This document shows positions 24,610 through 31,169 of a stretch of DNA of 64,000 nt, piece after piece. This stretch comes from Promicromonospora sp. MEB111 (lineage in GTDB: Bacteria; Actinomycetota; Actinomycetes; Actinomycetales; Cellulomonadaceae). Every line of letters starts with the position of its first letter. Position 1 is the stretch's first letter. Both the position numbers and the translations under genes were made by a program. Location: assembly GCF_030209445.1 (NCBI RefSeq), contig NZ_JARVSD010000016.1, positions 1-64,000 of the forward strand. The letters are read 5' to 3'. The notes under the pieces are model-generated. The model was not told the DNA's origin. It was given only the letters and a program-made list of their open reading frames with translations, and did not search any database.

Positions 24610-25251
24610 GTGGACGACGAAGAAGGGGCGCGCGGACGTCGACGGCGCGCGACACCGACCAAGGGCGACCTCCGCGAGCGGGCGATCCTCGACGCGGCCG
24701 AGCGGCAGCTGGCCGCCGACGGGTACGACGCCATGACCGTGGCGACCATCGCTCAGGCGGCCGGGATCACCCGCGGGGCCCTGTACTTCTACTTCGGCTC
24801 CAAGAACGAGGTCCTCGCCGCCCTGGTCGAGCGGACGGTCACCCGGCTCCGCGCCGAGATCGACGGTACCGACGACGGCGTGGCCCCCGAGGACGCGGTG
24901 CGCCAGGGGATCGCGTGGACCGCCCGGATGTGGCGCGAGCACGGGACCGTCATGCGGGCCGCGGTGGAGCTCTCGCCGTCGGTTCCCGCGGTCGAGCAGC
25001 TGTGGCGGTCCACGGTCGTCGCGCTCGCGGACACGATGCGCGGTGTCGCCGAGCGCGCCGGCGTGCCGCACGGCCCGGGGCCGCACGACGCCGCCGCCGT
25101 CGTCGCCGCGCTGGTCTGGATGACCGAACGGGCCTTCTACCAGGCGGCCGTCACGGGGGGCCTGGTGGACGAGACCGCCGCCACCCTGGCCCACGTCTGG
25201 CTGTCGACGCTGGGCCTGCCCGTCGGCACCGGGAGCCGGCAGGGCACGTAG
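24610..25251 (+). CDS. TetR/AcrR-family regulator
   Basis: A 213-residue regulator starting at GTG 24610. The HTH (ILDAAERQLAADGYDAMTVATIAQAAGITRGALYFYF, residues 27-65) is canonical; the GALYFYFGSKNEVL end of the recognition helix is a textbook match. The ligand domain (75-205) has no assignable effector. It most likely represses itself and the divergent SDR through the 24562-24584 palindrome. Its stop codon is buried in a 12-bp perfect stem (25238-25263). Confidence 0.9.
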   Translation: MDDEEGARGRRRRATPTKGDLRERAILDAAERQLAADGYDAMTVATIAQAAGITRGALYFYFGSKNEVLAALVERTVTRLRAEIDGTDDGVAPEDAVRQGIAWTARMWREHGTVMRAAVELSPSVPAVEQLWRSTVVALADTMRGVAERAGVPHGPGPHDAAAVVAALVWMTERAFYQAAVTGGLVDETAATLAHVWLSTLGLPVGTGSRQGT

Positions 25252-25263
25252 ACGTGCCCTGCC
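25238..25263 (+). terminator. 12-bp hairpin enclosing the tetR stop codon
   Basis: GGCAGGGCACGT (25238-25249) and its exact reverse complement (25252-25263) are separated by only two bases, with the TAG stop at 25249-25251 in the turn. It is a likely intrinsic terminator without T-run. Confidence 0.65.
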
Positions 25264-25276
25264 GTCGTCACCACGA

Positions 25277-25298
25277 CGTCCGTGCGTACACACGGACG
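25277..25298. terminator. 8-bp inverted repeat upstream of the APH-like gene
   Basis: CGTCCGTG (25277) and CACGGACG (25291) with a 6-base loop, 20 bp before the next start. It could be a second terminator or an operator for the kinase-like gene. Confidence 0.45.
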
Positions 25299-25317
25299 CC
25301 CATGGGAGAGTCGTCGT

Positions 25318-26244
25318 GTGCCGACGACCGACCTCCCGGACTGGCTGCCGCGATGGTGCGCGGATCAGCTCGGAAGCACGCCCGACGGTGTGCTCCTGCG
25401 GGTGCACCAGGTCTCGACGGTGCTCGGTCTCCGCCTGCGCGACGGCACGGACGTGGTGGTCAAGGCGCGTCCCGACGACGGCCGCGCCGCGTCCTGTGTC
25501 GCGGCGCAGGCCCGGATGTCCGAGCGCGGCTTCCCGTGCGCCCGGCCGCTCACGCCGGCGACCCGCGTGGGTTCGCTGGCCGTGCACGCCGAGGAGTTCC
25601 GGCCCGACGGCGAGATCCTGCACGGGACGTCGCCGGAGATCGCCGTGCGCTGCGCGCGCCTGTTCGCCTGGCTCATGGCCGAGCTGGCGGACGTGACCGT
25701 CCCGCCGCCGCTGCCCAATCCGCCGTGGGTGCGCTGGGACCACACCGACGGCGGGGTATGGCCCGCGACCGACGGCCCCACGCACGACCAACCCGGTGGC
25801 CGGGCCGACGGGGCCCTGCGCGCGTCCGACGTCGACGCCGCCGAGCGGGCCAGACGGCGGTTGCTCGCCGCCGACCTGCCGTCCGTGCTCGGCCACGCCG
25901 ACTTCGAGGCGCAGAACCTCCGGTGGGTCGGCCGGCAGGTGCGGACGGTGCACGACTGGGACAGTCTCGCGTGGCAACCGGAGGCGGCGCTGGTGGGAGC
26001 GGCGAGCGGGGCCTTCGCCAGCGACGGGCCGCCCGTGCTGGCCCCGATCGAGAGCTCCGAGGCGTTCTTGGCGGCCTACCAGGACGCCCGGGGTCGTCCG
26101 TTCGGCTCCCAGGAGCAGGAGGTCGCCTGGGCGGCCGGCCTCTGGATGGCCGCCTACAACCTCCAGGAGGGACTGGGCGGCGTCGCCTCCCGCGACGCGT
26201 TCAGGGTGCAGGCTGCCGAACGTCTGCGCCGGGCGGGCGCGTAG
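25318..26244 (+). CDS. Aminoglycoside phosphotransferase (APH)-fold protein
   Basis: A 308-residue protein with the APH/choline-kinase fold. The N-lobe lysine lies in DVVVKARPDD, the catalytic loop is LGHADFEAQNLRW (H-x-D-4x-N), and the metal-binding Asp is in VHDWDSLAW. GTG 25318 is preferred, seven bases after GGGAGAG; the frame is open 12 codons upstream. Actinobacteria carry many APH-fold proteins that phosphorylate small molecules or are uncharacterised, so antibiotic resistance should not be assumed. It stands alone between the tetR hairpin and a decayed dksA-like fragment. Confidence 0.8.
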   Translation: MPTTDLPDWLPRWCADQLGSTPDGVLLRVHQVSTVLGLRLRDGTDVVVKARPDDGRAASCVAAQARMSERGFPCARPLTPATRVGSLAVHAEEFRPDGEILHGTSPEIAVRCARLFAWLMAELADVTVPPPLPNPPWVRWDHTDGGVWPATDGPTHDQPGGRADGALRASDVDAAERARRRLLAADLPSVLGHADFEAQNLRWVGRQVRTVHDWDSLAWQPEAALVGAASGAFASDGPPVLAPIESSEAFLAAYQDARGRPFGSQEQEVAWAAGLWMAAYNLQEGLGGVASRDAFRVQAAERLRRAGA

Positions 26245-26277
26245 CCAGGGGCGGCACCCGGCCGCGGCCGGAGAAGC

Positions 26278-26376
26278 CACGGCCGGTGCGAGCCTTGCGG
26301 ACGGGCAGTCGCCGACGAGCGTCCGCTGGCGCGGCCGACGGCCCGCACCTGCATCGTCGGCGCTGCCGCTGGCTGG
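26278..26376 (+). pseudogene. Remnant of a TraR/DksA zinc-finger gene
   Basis: In the frame starting at 26278 the translation runs HGRCEPCGRAVADERPLARP and on through TARTCIVGAAAG, nearly the same as the zinc finger of the intact dksA-like gene at 21566 (GRCERCGRAIAHERLLARP and TARTCITCAAAG). The coiled-coil half is missing, the last zinc Cys is lost (CITC to CIVG), and no start or ribosome site precedes it. The high DNA identity over about 100 bp indicates a paralogue or partial duplication that has decayed. Confidence 0.75.
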
Positions 26377-26491
26377 TGGCCGGCATCGGCCAGTCCTGGC
26401 GAAGGCCGACCCCGGACGGCTCGGAGGTCGAGCCATAGGATCGACCAGATGGCCGTCAGACCACCCTAGGCGCACGACAGGAGACAGCACG

Positions 26492-26800
26492 ATGACCATG
26501 GACGCCCGATACGAAGCTCTCAGAACCGCCCTCGAACAGGACCCCGACCGCGACGTCACCGTGCGTGAAGGAGCCCTCGTGGTCCATCAGACAGCGTTCG
26601 CGTTCCTTGCGGGCAGCTCGCTCGCCGTCCGTCTGCCCGCCGGCCGCGCGGACGATCTGATCAAGCGTGGGATCGCGGAGCTCCTCAGGCACGACCCCGG
26701 CGCCGACTGGGTGACGATCTCGGACCCCGAGGACTGGCCCGAGCTCGCCGCCGAGGCCCACGAGCTCGCCAGCGGCCACCAGCCTGGCAACAGGTCGTGA
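26492..26800 (+). CDS. Small hypothetical protein, possibly TfoX/YjbR-like
   Basis: A 102-residue soluble protein starting MTMDARYEAL, with AGGAGA seven bases upstream. The middle (VVHQTAFAFLAGSSLAVRLPAGRADDLIKRG) and the DWVTISDPEDW segment loosely resemble the TfoX N-terminal/YjbR fold, in which a short beta sheet packs on helices. No catalytic residues are evident. There is no operon partner; the next gene converges on it 33 bp away. The resemblance is weak and the function unknown. Confidence 0.6.
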   Translation: MTMDARYEALRTALEQDPDRDVTVREGALVVHQTAFAFLAGSSLAVRLPAGRADDLIKRGIAELLRHDPGADWVTISDPEDWPELAAEAHELASGHQPGNRS

Positions 26801-26833
26801 CACGGGTCTGGTGACCGGCAACGGCCACCGGAA

Positions 26834-27310
26834 TCAGAGGCTCATGAGCAGCCGCTCCCGGCGCCGGCCGAGGTCCGCGAGCTGCGCGTCGAGCTCAGCC
26901 GTCCGCCGTCCGGTTCTCTGGTCCGTCTGCTCGACGATCCCGAGAGTCTCGTGCACCCGGTCGACGGCGCCGTCGATCCGGTCCATGAAGGTCCGGTTGT
27001 TGAACCGGTGGTCGAACAAGAAGTCGAACGTCCCGAGGTAGTCGTCGTCCAGCAGGTGATCGATGCGGTCCCGCTCGACCTCGTCGAACTCGCGTGCGAG
27101 CACGCGGAGCGCCGCACCGGCCTTCCGGATCAGGCCGACAGCCTGGTCCATCTCGTCGGCCTTCCGTCTCTGGTGGCGGTGGCCGTGGCCGTCCCGCACG
27201 ACGTCGACGGTCGCGGACTCGATCAGGAACAGGTCGTACCGCTGGTCACCGGTGACGTTCCGAGACCGTCCGTGCGCTACGCGGAGGCGGCCTCTGAGGA
27301 CCGCTGTCAC
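26834..27310 (-). CDS. Hypothetical helical protein
   Basis: Up to 158 residues from GTG 27310, although the first 50 residues are Arg/His-rich and an internal Met (MDQAVGLIRK, about residue 54) may be the true start. From there to the end the protein is almost wholly helical and charged (LAREFDEVERDRIDHLLDDD, then VEQTDQRTGRRTAELDAQLA), with a likely coiled coil at the C-terminus. No signal peptide or membrane segment. I do not recognise it. The opposite strand is also open here, but that reading is less protein-like. Confidence 0.45.
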   Translation of the reverse strand: MTAVLRGRLRVAHGRSRNVTGDQRYDLFLIESATVDVVRDGHGHRHQRRKADEMDQAVGLIRKAGAALRVLAREFDEVERDRIDHLLDDDYLGTFDFLFDHRFNNRTFMDRIDGAVDRVHETLGIVEQTDQRTGRRTAELDAQLADLGRRRERLLMSL

Positions 27311-27379
27311 GATGGACTTCCGGCCGGTACGGCGGCAACCGCAGTCCTCACCTCTCCCGCGGCTCGAAGGGGAACGCAG

Positions 27380-28153
27380 ATGCAGATCGATCTGACCGGA
27401 CGGGTAGCACTCGTGACCGGTTCCAGTGCCGGCATCGGCCGCGCGATCGCGACCTCACTCTCCCGAGCGGGAGCGGACGTCGTGATCAACGGCCGCGACG
27501 CGGAGCGGGTCAGGTCCGTCGCGCAGGAGCTCGGCGGAACGGGGATCGTCGCCGACGTCGGCACCGCTGAGGGCGCTGAGCACCTCGTCAGGGAACTGCC
27601 CGAGGTCGACATCCTCGTCAACAACACCGGCGTCTTCCCGGCACGCCCGGTGTTCGACATCGACGACGCCGGGTGGCGGGAGATCTTCGAGATCAACGTA
27701 CTCTCAGGGATCCGGCTCACCAGGCACTACGCGCGCGGGATGGCGTCGCGCGGTCACGGAAGGGTCGTGTTCATCTCCAGCGAGGCGGGTGTTCAACCAC
27801 CGACCAACATGGTGCACTACGGCACGACGAAGACCGCGCAGCTCGCGGTGGCGCGCGGCTACGCGCAGGCCCTCGCCGGCACAGGCGTGACGGTGAACAG
27901 CGTGCTCGCGGGCCCGACGATGAGCGACGGCGTCCTGGCCATGTGGGACGACATCTATCCGGGACTCAGCCGCGAGGAGCAGGAAGCCCAGTTCATCGAG
28001 GACGGCCGCGTCGCCGGATCGCTCATCGGGCGGTTGATCCGGCCGGAAGAGATCGCGCACCTGGTGACCTACCTCGCGTCGGGCTACTCCTCCGCCACCA
28101 CGGGGCGAGCGCTCGGCGTGGACGGCGGCCTCGTGCCCACGATCCTGCCCTAG
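27380..28153 (+). CDS. SDR-family oxidoreductase
   Basis: A 257-residue classical SDR (FabG-like length). It has VTGSSAGIGRAIA for NAD(P), DVGTAEG, the slightly altered VNNTGVF in place of NNAG, catalytic Ser in FISSEAG and Tyr-Lys in HYGTTKTA, and the C-terminal TGRALGVDGGL typical of the family. The ATG at 27380 has a GAAGGGGA purine run in front; the frame continues upstream but that segment lies over the opposite-strand gene. Residues GLSREEQEAQFIEDGR form an insertion near 200 that is common in actinobacterial SDRs annotated as oxidoreductases of unknown substrate. Confidence 0.88.
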   Translation: MQIDLTGRVALVTGSSAGIGRAIATSLSRAGADVVINGRDAERVRSVAQELGGTGIVADVGTAEGAEHLVRELPEVDILVNNTGVFPARPVFDIDDAGWREIFEINVLSGIRLTRHYARGMASRGHGRVVFISSEAGVQPPTNMVHYGTTKTAQLAVARGYAQALAGTGVTVNSVLAGPTMSDGVLAMWDDIYPGLSREEQEAQFIEDGRVAGSLIGRLIRPEEIAHLVTYLASGYSSATTGRALGVDGGLVPTILP

Positions 28154-28281
28154 GTGTGATGTCCGGGGAGGTTGTTCCTGGATCTGGCTTCCCTCCCCCC
28201 GCCGGCACGTGAGCAGGGGTGCGACGGCTTCCCGCGCGGTGAGCGACGACGCGTGGGCCGGTACACGGCACGGACCGTGGT

Positions 28282-28295
28282 GTGACACAGGTCAC
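28282..28295. promoter_or_regulatory. Inverted repeat upstream of the LuxR-type regulator
   Basis: GTGAC-ACAG-GTCAC, a perfect 5-bp inverted repeat in the 270-bp region before the large regulator. The rest of that region (28154-28424) shows no clear gene. It may be an operator or autoregulatory site. Confidence 0.35.
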
Positions 28296-28424
28296 CCGAC
28301 ACGTTGGGAAGGGTGCCGCGTCCTACACGAGTGTGATCGAAGCACTGATCTGGAAGCGCGCGAGCACTGCTCCGCCACATCGTCCGCCCCGAGCCGCCTA
28401 GTGGAGAACCGCCCGCCCTGTCGA

Positions 28425-31169
28425 GTGAGCGGCGCGGCCCTGCAAGGGTCGCTCCTGCGCGCCGAGAGGCTCCTGCCCGCGCTCCCACCCGGCGCGCATC
28501 GTAGGCCCCATCTTGAGCGCGCCCTCGACCAGGCGCTGTCCACGAACGCCGCCCGGCTGGTGTTGCTGCGTGCACCGCGTGGGGCCGGTCGGCGTACGGC
28601 AGTCGCCTTCTGGTCCCACCAGCAGCTCCGCGCCGGCCGGGTCGTGGTCTGGGTCGACGTCGCGGAGTCCGACGCCGTGGACAGCGTCGCGCTCGGGCGA
28701 GCCATACGTACCCGGCTCGGGCACATCACCGACGAGGTCCCCGAGCACGACGCGATCTCCCCCGGGTCCGTTGCCGCCACCCTCGACGCCCACGACGCGC
28801 TCCTGGTCGTCGACCGGCTCGGCGCGGAATCCGGCCCCGGGCTGGTCTTCGTGGATCAGGTCGCGAGTCTCTTGCGGCGCGGCGGCGTCGTCGCGTTGAC
28901 AGCGATGCCCCTGCCGGGCCCTGTCCCGACCGCCCACGACTGGGCACGCGACGACCGCCAGGCAAGGGTCTCGCACCTCGGGCGCGCTCGTGACGCGGCC
29001 GACGCGGTCTCCGGCCGCACGGAGCTGACCTTGCGCGACCTCGCCGTCCGTGCCGATGAAGCAGAGGCCGCGGCAGCGTCGCTCGGCACGTCGGTCACCC
29101 GGTCTCAGGCCCGCTTCCTCGTCACGGCCACGGCGGGGTGGGCTCCATTGGTCTACCAGGCTCTGCGGGAGATCTGTCGTGCGAGCGCAGGCAGCGGCCC
29201 CGTCACCGACGAGACGGTCTCGTCGGTGACCGCGGCACAGCGCGCCGCGTACGTGCGCGGTGTGCTGCCCGAGGAGGCGATCACCGTCCTGGTCGAGGCG
29301 GGCCTGGCCCCACGGTTCAGCCGGGCCGAGCTGTTCGCCACCGGCTTGCTCGCGCCACTCCCGGCCGCCGGCACGTTCGTCGACCGGCTCGTCGCCACTG
29401 GCCTGATCCTCGACGACCCCGCCGGGCCGGACGACGTCCTCGCACTGGAGCCGCACACCCGCCGCGCCCTGCTCGACTATGCGCGCGGCCGCGACGGTGA
29501 AGAACTGTCGCAGCGAGCCACCAAGGCCGCCCGAAGGCGCGCGCAGTCCGGGGACGCACGCGGGGCGCTCCTGGTCGCACTCGAGTCCGGCGACCCGGAG
29601 CTCGTGCGCGACCTGCTCCAGGGCCTGTGGACGCACGTCCTCGACGGCCACGACGCCACTTTGCACGAAGTCCTGTGGGGCGCAGCAGCCTCCGTCCCCG
29701 CTACCCACGTACCAGGCGAGCTGCGGGCCCTGCTGTCCGTGACCCGCCGATTCCCGGGTCGCCCCGGCGATCTCCGGTTCACGCCCGGTCGACCGCCCGG
29801 GAACCGTCGACCCGATGTCGGGCACACACCCGACAGGCTGGACGGCAGCGAGCCCAAGGACCCGCTCGCCACGTTCATCCACGTCGCAGGCCTCCGCAGG
29901 GCGGGTCGGTCCGACGACGCTCTGCGGGCGGCCCGCTGCCTGCTGGACACCGGCGGCGGACCCGATGTGGCACGACTGCTCGTCGAGCTCCAAGCCGCCC
30001 TCGCCGCAGCCGAGACTGGTCTGCTCGACGAGTCCCTGCGACGCACGGAAACCGCATACCAGGTGGCGGTCGGGGCCGGCGCGCTGCCGCTGGCTGCCGC
30101 CGCGGCGGAGCTGAGTGCCCTGATCCACGCGCTCGACTCAGGAGTTCGGGCAGCGGCCGACTGGTCCGCCGAAGCCACGGCGCTGCCCGACCCGCCTGCC
30201 TGGTGGCGGCAGGCCGTGGGCGACCCCGCGGTCCTCGCCTCCGCCCTCGTTCAGCTCGAACACCTCGACGCCGACCCGCCCGGCCCGCTCCTGGCAACCG
30301 CGCGGGCAGCCGCCGGGACGGACCTGTGGTTCGCCGGGCTGCACACCGAGGTGACGCTCGCCGCGCTGCGCCGCCAGGAGGAGACGGCCGTGGACCGGCT
30401 GCGGGACGTGCTCACGCAGCGCGGGCTCGCCCCGTCCGACGGCGGCCGAACCGACACCGGCGTGCGGATCCCACCGCTCCTCGCGCTCGACCTGGGGCTG
30501 CTCCTCCTGGCGGTCGGGCGTGGCACCCAGGCCGTCGTCGTCGCCGACGCGCTCACCACACGGACGTCCGCCGCCGCGCTCCTCGACGGCCACATCCACC
30601 TGGCTCAGGGCCGGGCGCACGACGCGCTCCGGGCTGTGGCTCCTGCGAGCCCAGGGGCTACGCCAGGCATACGCCTCCAGGCGCATCTGCTGGCGGCGTG
30701 TGCCCTGGCGGTCGTGCCCGACGGCGACGGCGTACACCGTGAGCTGTCGCGCGCAGCAGCACTGGCGCACGAGGTGGGCGGCTCGTTGCCGTACTGGTGG
30801 GCGTCGCCCGCCGTGCTGCGCCGTGTCGTGGACGACGCGCCGGCGCCGGTACGCGAGCGGATCGAGCAGGTCCTGTACCGGCGCGGCGAGCCTGCTCCGG
30901 TCGAGTTCGTGGTGATCCCGGACCGGCAGCTCGCAGTGCTGCACCGCCTGGCCGAGGGGTTGAACGCGACCGAGGTGGCCAAGGCCTCATTCGTGTCACG
31001 TAACACGGTCAAGACGCAGATCCGCGAGTTGTACCGGCGTCTGGGGGTGCACGACCGGACGTCCGCGCTCCGCCGAGCCCGCGAGCTGGGGCTGCTCGAT
31101 CCGATGGTCCGGGCGCGGCTCGGCGCAGACCCCGCAGATGCCCCGCCTAGCTCCCCGTCGCGACCGTGA
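28425..31169 (+). CDS. Large LuxR-family (LAL/MalT-like) transcriptional regulator
   Basis: About 914 residues if started at GTG 28425; GTG 28401 or further upstream remain possible, as no good ribosome site stands out. The C-terminal 60 residues are a LuxR/GerE helix-turn-helix (RQLAVLHRLAEGLNATEVAK, SFVSRNTVKTQIRELYRRLG). The N-terminal part resembles the STAND ATPase of LAL regulators, but the P-loop reads LRAPRGAGRRTAVAFW, with Arg where the ATP-binding Lys should be, so nucleotide binding is doubtful. Residues 330-780 are Ala/Leu-rich helical repeats suggesting a TPR-like sensor. It ends 23 bp inside the convergent sigma-factor gene. Placement at the edge of the sorting locus suggests, but does not prove, control of it. 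Confidence 0.8.
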   Translation: MSGAALQGSLLRAERLLPALPPGAHRRPHLERALDQALSTNAARLVLLRAPRGAGRRTAVAFWSHQQLRAGRVVVWVDVAESDAVDSVALGRAIRTRLGHITDEVPEHDAISPGSVAATLDAHDALLVVDRLGAESGPGLVFVDQVASLLRRGGVVALTAMPLPGPVPTAHDWARDDRQARVSHLGRARDAADAVSGRTELTLRDLAVRADEAEAAAASLGTSVTRSQARFLVTATAGWAPLVYQALREICRASAGSGPVTDETVSSVTAAQRAAYVRGVLPEEAITVLVEAGLAPRFSRAELFATGLLAPLPAAGTFVDRLVATGLILDDPAGPDDVLALEPHTRRALLDYARGRDGEELSQRATKAARRRAQSGDARGALLVALESGDPELVRDLLQGLWTHVLDGHDATLHEVLWGAAASVPATHVPGELRALLSVTRRFPGRPGDLRFTPGRPPGNRRPDVGHTPDRLDGSEPKDPLATFIHVAGLRRAGRSDDALRAARCLLDTGGGPDVARLLVELQAALAAAETGLLDESLRRTETAYQVAVGAGALPLAAAAAELSALIHALDSGVRAAADWSAEATALPDPPAWWRQAVGDPAVLASALVQLEHLDADPPGPLLATARAAAGTDLWFAGLHTEVTLAALRRQEETAVDRLRDVLTQRGLAPSDGGRTDTGVRIPPLLALDLGLLLLAVGRGTQAVVVADALTTRTSAAALLDGHIHLAQGRAHDALRAVAPASPGATPGIRLQAHLLAACALAVVPDGDGVHRELSRAAALAHEVGGSLPYWWASPAVLRRVVDDAPAPVRERIEQVLYRRGEPAPVEFVVIPDRQLAVLHRLAEGLNATEVAKASFVSRNTVKTQIRELYRRLGVHDRTSALRRARELGLLDPMVRARLGADPADAPPSSPSRP

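Noticed and set aside
25318-26244. Aminoglycoside resistance gene
   Set aside because: Only the general APH fold is visible; there is no mobile context or close match to known resistance enzymes that I can recognise.
26951-27379. Extension of the SDR at 27380 by 143 codons
   Set aside because: The SDR Rossmann motif starts ten residues after 27380, and the extension opposes another reading frame that looks more protein-like.
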